Numbered from the stretch's first letter, positions 26,475-36,813 are shown. The stretch: 64,000 nt of DNA from Paludibacter sp. (GCA_010365115.1 JAAFGX010000002.1:1-64000), one strand, 5' to 3'. Numbers and translations are program-made. Notes: generated by a model not told the origin, from the sequence alone.

Positions 26475-27161
26475 TTATAGATCGTTTATTTTTAATGGAT
26501 TATACGAAATGTCGGTGTCGTACACATCAGTTTCTTCTCGTTTTTTCACCCATTTTACCAAGATATTGGTGAGTGGCAAAGCAATAATTTCGTAACCTGT
26601 TTTCATGGCCGTTTGGGTGAGAATAAGCATAATCAAAGCGGGAGTTGGAATTATACCGCTAAATGCCAATGAAAAGAAAACCACCGAATCGGCTCCTTCG
26701 CCCACAATGGTAGAAGCCACCGCGCGAATGGAAAAACCACGACCATGTTGCATGATTTTCATTTTACTCATTACAAAAGCATTGAGGAATGCTCCGAAAA
26801 GGAATGCGACGAAACTGGCGGCCACAATACGTTCGGTATTGCCCAACACCATGTTGAACGCGCTCTGGTGTTCTGCTGTAAAATTTTCTGAACCCGGAGC
26901 CCAAATGCTGAGACGGAAAACCACAACGGCCAGAAAGTTCATCAGGAAACCGTTCCAGATAATAAGGCGCACTTTGCGATAGCCCCAAACTTCGGCTATC
27001 AGGTCGTTAATAATGTAGGAAATGGGGAAAATGAGCAAGCCGGCTGTGGCTTCGATTGGACCGATTTGAATCAGTTTTTGCTCAACAATGTTGGAAACGA
27101 TTAGGCATACCGTAAACAGTAGCCCACACACCATAAAGGCTACGGAAACTTGTTTTTTCAT
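26475..27161 (-). CDS. yhhQ: Queuosine precursor transporter (YhhQ/DUF165)
   Basis: The product is a membrane protein with about six helices. Family landmarks are 'IVSNIVEQKLIQIGPIEATAGLLIFPISYIINDLIAEVWGY', 'FRLSIWAPGSENFTAEHQSAFNMVLG' and 'RAVASTIVGEGADSVVFF'. YhhQ proteins import the queuosine precursors preQ0 or preQ1 for tRNA modification. The track starts at 27227, but residues 1-22 are polar and unusual. The ATG at 27161 (MKKQVSVAFMVCG) gives the normal start and about 228 residues. A hairpin 'tttttgcacgatgcaaaaa' lies upstream, but no preQ1 riboswitch could be recognised. Confidence 0.9.
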   Translation of the reverse strand: MKKQVSVAFMVCGLLFTVCLIVSNIVEQKLIQIGPIEATAGLLIFPISYIINDLIAEVWGYRKVRLIIWNGFLMNFLAVVVFRLSIWAPGSENFTAEHQSAFNMVLGNTERIVAASFVAFLFGAFLNAFVMSKMKIMQHGRGFSIRAVASTIVGEGADSVVFFSLAFSGIIPTPALIMLILTQTAMKTGYEIIALPLTNILVKWVKKREETDVYDTDISYNPLKINDL

Positions 27162-27800
27162 TTTTTCTTGTTTTTTTGACGTGGTATTCAAGCACACGTT
27201 TTTGCATCGTGCAAAAATCGATTGCAAAGGTAATTTATTTTAGGGAAGTTCCAACTAATGGAATACTCCTTAATAGGGTTTCAAAAAATGTAATTGAAAA
27301 TTGAAACACTGACGGAGTTTTTATACGTTCAGTTTTCGGATTACGCAGATCTAGCTCAGCAGTTGCTACCAAGGAGAGTAATTTTGTAATCCCACTTTCA
27401 GTTTCAATAAAGGAATCAATCCGCTAACTTTCAAATAGTAGAATGTTTTCATCTTTGCGTTGATGAATAAAGATATATCGAAATTCACTATTAACCGACT
27501 TTTGATATTAGTCGGTTGATGGTGATAAAATATTAAAAATAATTTTAGATTGTGAATTGCTATTTCAAAAAAAGTATTAATTTTGCATTATGAATTATAA
27601 ATTAACTACGCTTAGTATCACAAAAAATAAAATTGGGGATAACTAAAGTTTAAGCAAAAAGGAATATCACTAAAACAAAGATTTATTCGTAAAATATAAT
27701 CAACTGTTTAAAACTTGTTTTTTCTTATTATATCATTAAATGTTATCATAAAGGACTTTTAATTAACAAATTCACAACTATAATTCTTAGTTTACACATC
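27162..27800. other. Divergent intergenic region with promoter candidate
   Basis: It holds the leader of yhhQ (minus), a small hairpin 'aaccgac...gtcggtt' at 27493-27517, and a TAATTTTG element at 27578-27585. That element could be the -7 box for the large plus-strand gene, with a leader of about 200 bases. No other gene is seen. Confidence 0.4.
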
Positions 27801-30800
27801 ATGAAAAAAACAATTTTAAGTATTATTGCGTTTTTTCTTTTCATTACTATTCAACTTAATGCAACCATTGAGGCTGGTAGTCCAACAATTTTTTGTTCGG
27901 TGAATTCACTTTCCGATTTTAAATATACAGTTGGTAGTGGGCCATCGGTCGAACAAGCATTTACAATAAGTGCTGAAAATCTTACATCAAACCTTGTTGT
28001 TACAGCACCTACCAATTATGAAATTTCCCCATTGTTGGGCACATCGTTTATTTCGATGAATAACATAACCATCGCACATTCAGCTGGAATTGTGAGCGAT
28101 ATTGTACTTTATGTACGATTGAAGCAAGGATTATCGGCAAATAGTTACATCGGCAATATTAGTTCAACTTCGGTTGGTGCAACAACTAAAAATATCGTAT
28201 TAAGCGGTAATGTAATGAATCCTCCGTCAATAAGTACATCGGTAACCAGCATTACCGGGCTTTTCAATTTTTATAATATTGGCCAATCCGTCATTAAATC
28301 GTTTGTAGTTAGTGGTACCGATTTAAAATCAGGCATTATAATAACTCCACCATACAATTTTGAAATTTCAACTACAGGATCAAGCTTTACAAATTCAGCT
28401 ATTACATTACCCTTTTCAGGATCAACATTCTCACCAACTACAATTTATGTTAGATTAAATCCAAGCATATATCCTTCGTATAATTATACCGGAAATTTAT
28501 CAATTAGCACTGTTGGTGCTGTAACAAAGACAGTTACTTTAGAAGGACGTAGCTCTTACAAACCCAGTATTACGACTTCTAAATCCGCAATAAGTGGATT
28601 GAATTATTTTGCAAGTTCAGGTCCATCGGCTGAACAATTGTTTACATTGAACGGAAATGACATGATGGACGTAATGGTAGTAACAGCACCTACCAATTTT
28701 GAAATTTCAAAAACTGGTGGAAGTAGTTTTGTTGGTCAATCATCGCTTACATTTAATGCCACAAATTATATGTTAGGAACAACCACGGTATATGTTCGAC
28801 TGAAAGCAGGGCTCACTGCAAACAGTTACAGTGGAAACCTAACCTGCGAATCATCAAATGCAACAACTAAAACAATTGCATTAAGTGGTATTGTGTCGAA
28901 CAAACCTGTACTAAATGTAACCGGAAGCCCGGTTAGCGGACTTAATTACAATTTAAACAACGGTCCATCGGTCGATAAGTCATTTACGGTAAGTGGTTCA
29001 TCACTTAGTTCGTTGGTATTTGTTTACGCACCTGCCAATTTTGAAATTTCGACAACTTCAGGTAGCGCCTTTTCGGCAACGAATGCTATTATTTTGCCTC
29101 AATCAGGTGGAAATGTTGGTCAAACAACAATTTATGTTCGACTAAAAGCGGGATTAAATGTCGGAAATTATAATGAGAATGTAATAGTAGCATCGACAGG
29201 CGCAACTAACCAAACTGTTTCACTTTCGGGAATGGTGATAGATCAATTTGGATTAACAGTATCTGAAACGGCCTTTACAGGTTTAGATTATTTGAGCGGT
29301 TCAGGTCCATCAGCCGATAAACTGTTTACAGTTTCTGGGAATTCCATTAACTCAATTGTAATTATTACGGCGCCAACAAATTTCGAATTATCTACCTACT
29401 CCGGCGCTTCATTTCAGGGAAGTAATCAATTGATATTACAACCTGTTTACGGTGTTATATACACAAAATCCATATTTGTTCGATTAAAATCAGAATTGCA
29501 GGTAGGAACATATACCGGCAACATAACAGTATCGACAGCAGGATACGCAACGAAAAGTCTTTCGCTTACAGGCAAAGTTTCAACCCCTGTAGTGTTAACT
29601 CCTGAATCGGCCTATTATGAACCTCGAAACAATGGAACACTTACGTTTTCGAATAATTGGTTGTTTTCGCGTAATATAGGAAATTATGTGAACCTTAACG
29701 ACCAATTAGGAGCTGAACAAATGGTGCGAAGCATGACAGTCCGTAATGGTAAAATGTTATTCTGCAATAGAAGTAATGGAAATCAGATTGTTAGCGTGGA
29801 TGGCGTTACAGGAATACGAAATACCTTGACATTAGCCAACAATGTATTTACTTATATTGATCGTAATAAAACATATACTGCTGACAGTGTTTATTCAGCT
29901 GTTACACCTTGTAATGATATTAAAGTCGATAATTCTGGAAATGTTTTAGTAGGTAACATGATTACAAATGGTACTTTACACTATCAAATTTGGAAAATTG
30001 ATATGGCAACAGGTAATGGATCGGTTTTAATTGATCAAAAAGATTTAGATATTTTATTCCCAGGTAGATTAATACGATTTGATTATTTTAATGTGTCTGG
30101 AAATGTGAATGATTCAGCTTTTATTTATGCTGTTTGTACTTCATTAAACTCTGTTCGAGAAATGTATCGTTGGACCATTACAAATGGTGTTGCAAGCCCA
30201 AGACCGGAAATTATACCACTTGATAAGGCACAAGATCCTGCATTTGGCTCATCTATTATGGTTTGCCCTATTGATAATGAGAATTTTTATTTTGACGGCG
30301 ATAAAACATATCCATTCAAGTATAATATTAGAACTGGAATTAATGACTCTTTCAAAAATTATTCAGCAATTGTTGACTCTGTAACTATGCCTGGCAGATT
30401 CTGGAAAATGTCTCAAAATATAAATGGAATAAAAGAGTTTAAGATTGGTGATGAAACATTCTTAATTGTAGCGGCTACAAACAATTCATTCACATCACTA
30501 TACCCATCATCCACTTTCCGCATTTTTAAATATCCAAAAAACAATAATGATATTGGTAAATTGCAATGTTTATGGTCATTCCCTCAGGCTGGTATGGGAA
30601 ATGGTGTTCAATATTATCGAGCAGCTATACCCGAAGTTGAGGTAAATGGTGATAAGGCTACTATTTATGTGTACTATGGGGAGAATGGTTATGGTGTTTA
30701 TGAACTGACATCAAAACCGGATGGTACGTATACAAATGTCGAAGAATTAACAGATAAAATTACACTTCATATTGCAGAAAACAATATTGTTTCAAATAAA

Positions 30801-30959
30801 ATGCTTGAGCGAATTGAAGTTTATTCACTCACAGGACAGTTGTTGAGATCAGCGGTTAATACAATGTCGGTTCAAAAACCCGGGATACAAGGGGTTTATA
30901 TTGTTAAAATGAATAATGGTTCGGGTGTACAACAATCGCAAAAAATTGTTATTCGATAA
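27801..30959 (+). CDS. Large T9SS cargo with five Ig-like repeats and a DUF4623-like domain
   Basis: The 1052-residue protein has a signal peptide (IIAFFLFITIQLNA). Five repeats of about 110 residues follow (about 32-595), each of the form 'SGLNYxxxxGPSxxxxFTVSG', 'VTAPTNFEIS', 'TTIYVRLKAGL' and 'GATTKxxxLSG'. A beta-propeller-like segment resembling DUF4623 comes next (about 605-985; 'MTVRNGKMLFCNRSNGNQIVSVDG', 'DIKVDNSGNVLVGN'). A T9SS type A sorting domain ends it ('IEVYSLTGQLLRSA', 'GVYIVKMNNGSG'). It is probably surface-bound or released; the ligand is unknown. It is expressed alone, with a terminator at 31033. The DUF4623 name is from memory of pattern. Confidence 0.82.
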   Translation: MKKTILSIIAFFLFITIQLNATIEAGSPTIFCSVNSLSDFKYTVGSGPSVEQAFTISAENLTSNLVVTAPTNYEISPLLGTSFISMNNITIAHSAGIVSDIVLYVRLKQGLSANSYIGNISSTSVGATTKNIVLSGNVMNPPSISTSVTSITGLFNFYNIGQSVIKSFVVSGTDLKSGIIITPPYNFEISTTGSSFTNSAITLPFSGSTFSPTTIYVRLNPSIYPSYNYTGNLSISTVGAVTKTVTLEGRSSYKPSITTSKSAISGLNYFASSGPSAEQLFTLNGNDMMDVMVVTAPTNFEISKTGGSSFVGQSSLTFNATNYMLGTTTVYVRLKAGLTANSYSGNLTCESSNATTKTIALSGIVSNKPVLNVTGSPVSGLNYNLNNGPSVDKSFTVSGSSLSSLVFVYAPANFEISTTSGSAFSATNAIILPQSGGNVGQTTIYVRLKAGLNVGNYNENVIVASTGATNQTVSLSGMVIDQFGLTVSETAFTGLDYLSGSGPSADKLFTVSGNSINSIVIITAPTNFELSTYSGASFQGSNQLILQPVYGVIYTKSIFVRLKSELQVGTYTGNITVSTAGYATKSLSLTGKVSTPVVLTPESAYYEPRNNGTLTFSNNWLFSRNIGNYVNLNDQLGAEQMVRSMTVRNGKMLFCNRSNGNQIVSVDGVTGIRNTLTLANNVFTYIDRNKTYTADSVYSAVTPCNDIKVDNSGNVLVGNMITNGTLHYQIWKIDMATGNGSVLIDQKDLDILFPGRLIRFDYFNVSGNVNDSAFIYAVCTSLNSVREMYRWTITNGVASPRPEIIPLDKAQDPAFGSSIMVCPIDNENFYFDGDKTYPFKYNIRTGINDSFKNYSAIVDSVTMPGRFWKMSQNINGIKEFKIGDETFLIVAATNNSFTSLYPSSTFRIFKYPKNNNDIGKLQCLWSFPQAGMGNGVQYYRAAIPEVEVNGDKATIYVYYGENGYGVYELTSKPDGTYTNVEELTDKITLHIAENNIVSNKMLERIEVYSLTGQLLRSAVNTMSVQKPGIQGVYIVKMNNGSGVQQSQKIVIR

Positions 30960-31032
30960 TAGAATTCGTATTTTATTTAAACAGTCCAAGTGGATATAAC
31001 CTATTAGAGAATAGCTAAAAGGTGGCACTGAT

Positions 31033-31060
31033 AGGTGGGATTTCCGAATCCCACCTTTTC
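31033..31060 (+). terminator. Terminator after the five-repeat T9SS gene
   Basis: A 10-bp stem 'aggtgggatt' pairs with 'aatcccacct' around a tccg loop, followed by 'tttc'. It lies about 75 bases after the stop. Confidence 0.75.
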
Positions 31061-31258
31061 ATATCCCATAACACTCAATATATCCCAATATCAACTCCGT
31101 TTCATTGACCTTTATTCCGCCATGCGGAATCTATGCTACGCTATGATTTGGATTTATTTTTGTGAAGTTCCAAAGAAATGAAATTTCTGTAGAAAACTTT
31201 AAACAAAAGTTGCAATAAACAACTGTATATCAGAAATTAATACTGATAATTGTAGTTG

Positions 31259-32230
31259 CTATTTGCGTCCCGATTTTCCTCCTGCTTTGTTTCCATAACT
31301 GCCTGAGGAGGATTTTCCGCCACGTGAAAAACTGGTTTTAGCACTATTGGCATTGGAATTTCCGCGTAATTCCTTGGATTTTGGATTTGGATTGTCGGAG
31401 CGATCGGTTTTTTTTGAGAGTTTGGAGTTTTGCATTCCGAGTTTAGGGTTCCGAGTTCCGAGTTTTGTGTTTCGGTTTTCGGTTTTTAAGCCGTTTTTTG
31501 GAGGGAGAGGTTCGGATGATGAATCTGAAATTTCCTTCATTATCTGATCCATTTCGTCCGGTTGAAGTTGTCGCCATTCGCCAAGTGGAATGCCTTTCAG
31601 ATTAATATTCATAATACGAATGCGTTCCAGTTTCACTACATCGTAACCGAAATATTCGCACATACGACGTATTTGGCGGTTGAGACCCTGTATTAATACA
31701 ATTCGAAAACTGAAAATTGATTCTTTCTCAACCTTGCATTTTTTAGTAGTTTCTCCCATGATTGGAACACCGTTACTCATTTTCAGAATAAATTCGTCGG
31801 TAATGGGTTTGTTTACGGTAACGAGGTATTCTTTTTCGTGTTTATTTCCGGCACGTAGAATTTTGTTTACAATATCGCCATTGTTGGTAAGGAAAATTAA
31901 ACCTTGAGACTCCTTATCTAATCTTCCAATGGGGAAAATGCGTTCGTGATAACCGATATAATCAATAATGGAATCTTTTACTCCAATTTCAGTGGTGCTA
32001 ATTATTCCAACGGTTTTATTGAATGCCAGAAATACGAAATCAGTTCCTGTTTTGGCTTCAATCGGATTGCCGTTTAACAGCACTTTATCGTGCTTTGAAA
32101 CAAGCGTACCCACAGCAGCTCTTTTTCCATTTACAAAAACATGACCTTGTTCGATGTATTTGTCAGCTTCGCGACGCGAACAAACACCACTGTCGCTGAT
32201 AAATTTATTTAATCGGATTTTTTCGGTCAT
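31259..32230 (-). CDS. rluF: 23S rRNA pseudouridine synthase, RsuA/RluF type, with basic tail
   Basis: The 323-residue protein starts with an S4 RNA-binding domain (about 5-50; '[21 protein letters not shown]'). The catalytic domain has the active-site Asp in '[17 protein letters not shown]' and '[25 protein letters not shown]'. That pattern points to RluF, which modifies U2604 of 23S rRNA, although RluB or RsuA relatives cannot be fully excluded. After about residue 240 comes a low-complexity Lys/Asn/Ser/Gly tail encoded partly by a short tandem repeat. Such basic tails occur in Bacteroidota homologues. The Nudix gene lies 36 bases upstream on the same strand. Confidence 0.9.
   Translation of the reverse strand: MTEKIRLNKFISDSGVCSRREADKYIEQGHVFVNGKRAAVGTLVSKHDKVLLNGNPIEAKTGTDFVFLAFNKTVGIISTTEIGVKDSIIDYIGYHERIFPIGRLDKESQGLIFLTNNGDIVNKILRAGNKHEKEYLVTVNKPITDEFILKMSNGVPIMGETTKKCKVEKESIFSFRIVLIQGLNRQIRRMCEYFGYDVVKLERIRIMNINLKGIPLGEWRQLQPDEMDQIMKEISDSSSEPLPPKNGLKTENRNTKLGTRNPKLGMQNSKLSKKTDRSDNPNPKSKELRGNSNANSAKTSFSRGGKSSSGSYGNKAGGKSGRK
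31410..31490. repeat. Short imperfect tandem repeat inside the rluF tail
   Basis: The plus strand repeats 'ttccgagttt' variants ('ttccgagtttagggttccga', then 'gttccgagttttgtgtttcgg'). In the gene this encodes '[17 protein letters not shown]', a repeated K-L-G/S pattern. Confidence 0.7.
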
Positions 32231-32266
32231 AAATTGTTAGTTTGTAAAGTTTATAAAGTTTTAAAG

Positions 32267-32893
32267 TTAGTTGATCAAGTCAAGCAATTCGCTGATGACC
32301 ATTGCACTGGCTCCCCATATTTCGGCATTGGTCACATCAAAATATGGAGCTTTGGATGATGCATTTAATGAGCTTACGAAAAACTCCTTTTCTTTAATTA
32401 GATGGGGTTTAAAAAAATCTCCGAAAGGAACTTCAATCACTTCTTCCACTTCTAGTTCTTCGATTTTATACATCGGTTTTTCGTCCAAATAACCAACAAA
32501 TACACTAATCAGAAAATTGCTTGGCGGAATATAAATATCAGACAGTTGACCGATAATTTCAATTTTATCTTTCGTAATGCCAATTTCTTCTTCTATTTCA
32601 CGCAAAGCAGTGGTCATTACGTTTTTATCTTCCTCTTCGTAACGCCCACCTGGAAATGCAATCTGTCCGGCATGTATACCCACATAGTTGCTGCGACGTA
32701 TGACAATCATTTTCAAGTCATCGTTTTCGTGGTAAAACAAAATAAGTACAGCGCCTATTTTCGCTTCTTTAAAGCCGTCGTCATAACTCATTAACTGTTC
32801 AGCTCGATGTTCGGGAGCCATTTTCAAGTGCGAATGAATTCCCGGCAGCGGTTTAGAGAGTTTGAGCTTTAATTCCTGTTTGCTGAGTAACAT
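32267..32893 (-). CDS. CoA pyrophosphatase-like Nudix hydrolase
   Basis: The Nudix box is 'GGRYEEEDKNVMTTALREIEEEIGI'. The preceding 'RRSNYVGIHAGQIAFPGG' is the UPF0035 signature of CoA/acyl-CoA pyrophosphatases (NudL/PCD1 type). Metal-dependent cleavage of CoA to phosphopantetheine and ADP is expected. The track start at 32932 adds 13 odd residues; the ATG at 32893 (MLLSKQELKLKLSKPLPG) gives 208 residues and is preferred. It lies upstream of rluF on the same strand. Confidence 0.9.
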   Translation of the reverse strand: MLLSKQELKLKLSKPLPGIHSHLKMAPEHRAEQLMSYDDGFKEAKIGAVLILFYHENDDLKMIVIRRSNYVGIHAGQIAFPGGRYEEEDKNVMTTALREIEEEIGITKDKIEIIGQLSDIYIPPSNFLISVFVGYLDEKPMYKIEELEVEEVIEVPFGDFFKPHLIKEKEFFVSSLNASSKAPYFDVTNAEIWGASAMVISELLDLIN

Positions 32894-32981
32894 GTTTTTG
32901 TAAAATTTCCCGTAGATTGTACAGATTCCCACAGAATTGGTCTCTGCGTTTATCTGCGCAATCTGCGGGAATTATTTTAGA

Positions 32982-34385
32982 TTACTGACAAATAACGCAA
33001 CCTTCGCATTTTGATAATTCGCCACGAAGCCTTTTTTCTACCAATATTTTGATACGATCTTGCAATGCAGGAATACGCATATTTTCAATTACATCGTTGG
33101 TGAATGCAAACATCAGCAACAAACGTGCTTCGGATTCAGAAATTCCGCGAGATTGCATGTAGAATTTTGCCGTCTCGTCTAACGAACCGATGGTGGCGCC
33201 GTGCGAACATTTTACATCGTCGGCATAAATTTCCAGTTGCGGTTTGGTACGCATTTTTGCCGTTTTGTTCAATAAAATGTTTCGGTTGGTTTGGAACGCA
33301 GCCGTTTTCTGTGCATCTTTTGCAACATACAGCTTTCCTGTAAATCCGCCTTTTGACATGTCGTCCAACACGTATTTAAACAATTCGCGACTGTTGCAAT
33401 TTGGTTTATTGTGAATAACCGAAGTGAAATTATCTACTTGTTGATTTTTATCGGCAATTACCATTCCGCAAAGCAAGGTTTCGCAGTTTTCGCCATCCAA
33501 ATCAATTTCAATGTGGTTGCGTGTGACTCCATTGTGCAAGGTAATTACATTTGCCAACACACTGGAAGATGCGCTTTGATCAATAAGTAAAGTAGCTAAA
33601 TTGGTTGTTTTTGTATGCGTATTCTCCAATTTGTAATGCTCATAAGTAGCATTTTCGCCCACAAAAACCTCGGTAACCCGGTTGGAAAGAAAACGAACAT
33701 CGTCTACCGTATGATCACAAACCAATAATTGTGCTTTCGAACCTTCTTCCAGAATAATGAGATTATGACTGTTGGCCATAAAATCTACATCAGAACGCAT
33801 AATATTAATCAGTTGTACCGGTCTGTCTAATTCCACATTTTTTGGAATGTACATGAAAAATCCGTCTTGAGCAAAAGCACCATTGAAAGCTATTAAACCA
33901 TCTTTTTTTAGGGTGCTTAATTTTCCAAAATAATCTTTTAAAAGCTCGGGATGCGTAGTTGCAACTTCCTTTAAACTCCCAATAATCACACCATCTGGCA
34001 ATTGGTTGGATTGAGTCTCGTCAGTTGCATAAAAAGCATCGTTCACTACAAAATAGAGATAGGAATGAATTCCCGGCACATCGCATTTGAAAACATCGTA
34101 TGGATTTACAGGAATCGGAATGCGATTGATGTTCAATCCGTAATCAACTGCTAGCGGTTCTTTCAAATCAGAATACTTGTAATCTTCTAGCTTTGAAGTT
34201 GGGAAATGCAGTTCTTCGAACAATGCAAAAGAAGCGTCGCGCGTTTCGTTCATCACTGGTGCCGAATGCTTTTTTATGCTCTCGTGATGTTCTTTGTATA
34301 AATCGATATAAGAAGAAGCCCCCTCACCCCCTGAAGGGGGAATTGAAGACTTTGTTGCGTGTGTTTTTGTATTTTCGTCAGTCAT
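32982..34385 (-). CDS. sufD: Fe-S cluster assembly protein SufD
   Basis: The 467-residue protein has the SufBD beta-helix core. Its conserved C-terminal region is 'DDVKCSHGATIGSLDETAKFYMQSRGISESEARLLLMFAF', which contains the His important in SufD. It ends in 'CEGCVICQ', a Cys-rich tail usual in this phylum. SufD joins SufB and SufC2 as the scaffold for new Fe-S clusters. The residues SSIPPSGGEGAS near the N-terminus (about 13-24) are encoded by a dispersed G/C-run palindrome that has entered the frame. It follows sufC by 53 bases. Confidence 0.96.
   Translation of the reverse strand: MTDENTKTHATKSSIPPSGGEGASSYIDLYKEHHESIKKHSAPVMNETRDASFALFEELHFPTSKLEDYKYSDLKEPLAVDYGLNINRIPIPVNPYDVFKCDVPGIHSYLYFVVNDAFYATDETQSNQLPDGVIIGSLKEVATTHPELLKDYFGKLSTLKKDGLIAFNGAFAQDGFFMYIPKNVELDRPVQLINIMRSDVDFMANSHNLIILEEGSKAQLLVCDHTVDDVRFLSNRVTEVFVGENATYEHYKLENTHTKTTNLATLLIDQSASSSVLANVITLHNGVTRNHIEIDLDGENCETLLCGMVIADKNQQVDNFTSVIHNKPNCNSRELFKYVLDDMSKGGFTGKLYVAKDAQKTAAFQTNRNILLNKTAKMRTKPQLEIYADDVKCSHGATIGSLDETAKFYMQSRGISESEARLLLMFAFTNDVIENMRIPALQDRIKILVEKRLRGELSKCEGCVICQ
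34319..34342. repeat. Dispersed G/C-run palindrome inside sufD
   Basis: The sequence 'ccccctcaccccctgaaggg' plus 'ggaa' belongs to the same family as the copies at 6221, 10968 and 35207. Here it is read through in frame as part of the SufD N-terminus. A degenerate 'ttccccttt-cggggtt' relative sits at 34412-34428 between sufC and sufD. Confidence 0.75.
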
Positions 34386-34438
34386 TGTTTTTTATTTAAG
34401 AATTGGTCTTATTCCCCTTTCGGGGTTAAGTAGGCATC

Positions 34439-35197
34439 TTATTTAGTTTCGTCCACTTCTTTTTTAATCCAGTCGTAGCCTTTGTCTTCCAGTTCCAATG
34501 CCAATTCTTTTCCACCCGTTTTTACAATGCGTCCATCGTACAATACATGCACAAAATCAGGCACAATATATTCCAAAAGTCTTTGATAATGAGTAATTAC
34601 GATACTTGCATTATCCGGACGTTTCAGTTTGTTCACGCCGTTGGCAACAATACGCAATGCATCAATATCAAGCCCTGAATCGGTTTCGTCAAGAATTGAC
34701 AAACGTGGATCAAGCATCGCCATTTGAAAAATTTCGTTACGCTTTTTTTCCCCACCCGAAAAACCTTCGTTTACCGAACGGTTGGCCAGTTTGTTATCCA
34801 TTTCTACCAATTCTTTTTTCTCACGCATAGTGCGTAGAAAATCTGTTGCCGAAAGCGGTTCCAATTGTTTGTATTTCCTGTGTTCGTTCAAGGCGGCACG
34901 CATAAAGTTGACCATGCTAACACCCGGAATTTCTACCGGATACTGAAAGCTTAGAAAAATTCCTTCGCGCGATCGGTTTTCAGGAGAGAGCTCCAAAAGG
35001 TTTTTACCATAAAAAGTAACATCGCCATCTGTCACTTCAAAAGCCTGATTGCCTGTAAGAACCGAAGCCAATGTAGATTTTCCGGCACCGTTTGGCCCCA
35101 TTATGGCGTGTATTTCACCCGGACGAACCACCAGATCCAATCCTTTTAATATTTCCTTGCCATTAATGTTGGCGTGTAAGTTTTTAATTTCTAGCAT
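34439..35197 (-). CDS. sufC: Fe-S cluster assembly ATPase SufC
   Basis: The 252-residue ABC-type ATPase has Walker A 'GPNGAGKSTLASVLTG', signature 'EGFSGGEKKRNEI', and Walker B with the SufC-specific 'LSILDETDSGLDIDAL'. SufC drives conformational change of SufBD during cluster assembly. It lies between sufB and sufD on the same strand; a G/C-run repeat occupies the 117-base gap from sufB. Confidence 0.97.
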   Translation of the reverse strand: MLEIKNLHANINGKEILKGLDLVVRPGEIHAIMGPNGAGKSTLASVLTGNQAFEVTDGDVTFYGKNLLELSPENRSREGIFLSFQYPVEIPGVSMVNFMRAALNEHRKYKQLEPLSATDFLRTMREKKELVEMDNKLANRSVNEGFSGGEKKRNEIFQMAMLDPRLSILDETDSGLDIDALRIVANGVNKLKRPDNASIVITHYQRLLEYIVPDFVHVLYDGRIVKTGGKELALELEDKGYDWIKKEVDETK

Positions 35198-35206
35198 AAT
35201 AAACTG

Positions 35207-35230
35207 CCCCCCAACCCCCTAAAGGGGGAA
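35207..35230. repeat. Dispersed G/C-run palindrome between sufB and sufC
   Basis: The sequence 'ccccccaaccccctaaaggg' plus 'ggaa' is the clearest copy in the window of the repeat family. It can form a short ccccct-aaa-ggggg hairpin in the suf transcript. Confidence 0.75.
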
Positions 35231-35314
35231 CTTCCCATATTTACAAAGGGGTGAGAAGTATATATAATTTAATGTAATAACCAATACTAACTAAAATTCG
35301 CTCTTTAGCGGCTT

Positions 35315-36751
35315 TTATCCAACTGAGCCTTCCAGCGTTATTTGCAACAATTTTTGTGCTTCCACGGCAAATTCCATTGGTAGTTTGTTGAGAACTTCTT
35401 TAGCATAACCGTTTACAATCAAACCCACCGCATCTTCAGTGGAAATACCCCGTTGATTACAATAAAATATTTGATCTTCATTGATTTTCGAAGTGGTGGC
35501 TTCGTGTTCTACAATGGCCGAATCGTTGTTCACTTCCATATATGGGAAAGTATGTGCACCGCATTTATCGCCCAATAGTAAACTGTCACATTGAGAGAAA
35601 TTACGGGAGTTTTCGGCTGCCGGATTTATCTTCACCAACCCACGATAACTGTTTTGTCCGAATCCGGCCGAAATACCTTTTGACAGAATATGACTGGTGG
35701 TATTTTTACCAATATGAAGCATTTTTGTTCCTGTATCGGCTTGTTGGTAATGATTGGTTACTGCAACAGAATAGAATTCAGCCGACGAATTGTCGCCCAG
35801 CAAAATGCAACTTGGATATTTCCAGGTAATGGCCGAGCCTGTTTCCACTTGCGTCCACGATAATTTTGAATTTTCGCCTTTGCAAATGCCACGTTTGGTA
35901 ACAAAATTATAAATACCGCCTTTTCCGTTTTTATCGCCCGGATACCAGTTTTGAACGGTGGAGTATTTTACTTCTGCATTTTTCATAACCACAATTTCCA
36001 CAATGGCTGCATGGAGCTGATTTTCGTCGCGCATTGGAGCAGTACATCCTTCGAGATACGAAACGTAACTGTCCTCTTCGGCAATAATTAATGTACGCTC
36101 AAACTGTCCGGTATTTAAAGCATTGATACGGAAATAAGTAGAAAGTTCCATAGGGCAACGAACGCCTTTTGGAATATATACGAATGAACCGTCGCTAAAA
36201 ACGGCGCAATTCAACGTGGAGAAAAAGTTATCGGTGTAAGGAACAACCGAGCTCATGTATTTTTGTACCAGATCAGGATGATTTTGTACGGCTTCGCTAA
36301 ACGAACAAAAAATGATTCCCAGTTCTGCCAAATGTTCTTTAAAAGTTGTTTTTACCGAAACGCTATCCATTACAGCATCCACTGCAATACCTGATAACGC
36401 CATGCGTTCGTGAAGTGGGATTCCTAATTTTTCAAATGTTTTGAGCAATTCAGGATCCACTTCATCCAGACTTTTTGGTCCGTTTGTGCGAGGCGCAGCG
36501 TAATAGGCTATGCTTTGGTAATCAATTTCGGGGATTTTGAGATGCGCCCACGTGGGCATTTTCATGGTCAGCCAGTGTCGATAGGCTTTCAGTCGGAATT
36601 CGAGCATCCATTCAGGCTCATTTTTCTTTGCCGAAATAAGACGGACAACATCCTCATTAATTCCGATGGGAATAATGTCCGTTTCAATATCGGTGGTAAA
36701 ACCGTATTTATAATCTGCCTGTGTTACTTGGTCTAATATATTTTCTGACAT
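35315..36751 (-). CDS. sufB: Fe-S cluster assembly protein SufB
   Basis: The 478-residue scaffold protein has '[28 protein letters not shown]' and '[13 protein letters not shown]'. Near the C-terminus it has '[31 protein letters not shown]', including the conserved Cys that helps hold the nascent cluster. It ends with the SufB/D sequence '[21 protein letters not shown]'. It is full length and first gene of sufBCD. A TACCTTTG element at 36814-36821 (minus) is a plausible promoter. Confidence 0.97.
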   Translation of the reverse strand: MSENILDQVTQADYKYGFTTDIETDIIPIGINEDVVRLISAKKNEPEWMLEFRLKAYRHWLTMKMPTWAHLKIPEIDYQSIAYYAAPRTNGPKSLDEVDPELLKTFEKLGIPLHERMALSGIAVDAVMDSVSVKTTFKEHLAELGIIFCSFSEAVQNHPDLVQKYMSSVVPYTDNFFSTLNCAVFSDGSFVYIPKGVRCPMELSTYFRINALNTGQFERTLIIAEEDSYVSYLEGCTAPMRDENQLHAAIVEIVVMKNAEVKYSTVQNWYPGDKNGKGGIYNFVTKRGICKGENSKLSWTQVETGSAITWKYPSCILLGDNSSAEFYSVAVTNHYQQADTGTKMLHIGKNTTSHILSKGISAGFGQNSYRGLVKINPAAENSRNFSQCDSLLLGDKCGAHTFPYMEVNNDSAIVEHEATTSKINEDQIFYCNQRGISTEDAVGLIVNGYAKEVLNKLPMEFAVEAQKLLQITLEGSVG

Positions 36752-36813
36752 AATATTATTAATTCATAATTCGTAATTCACAATGCAATGAATCACAAAT
36801 ATTTTAGAGATTG

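Noticed and set aside
27162-27240. Possible preQ1 riboswitch before the queuosine-precursor transporter
   Set aside because: A small hairpin exists, but the aptamer core sequences of known preQ1 classes were not found.
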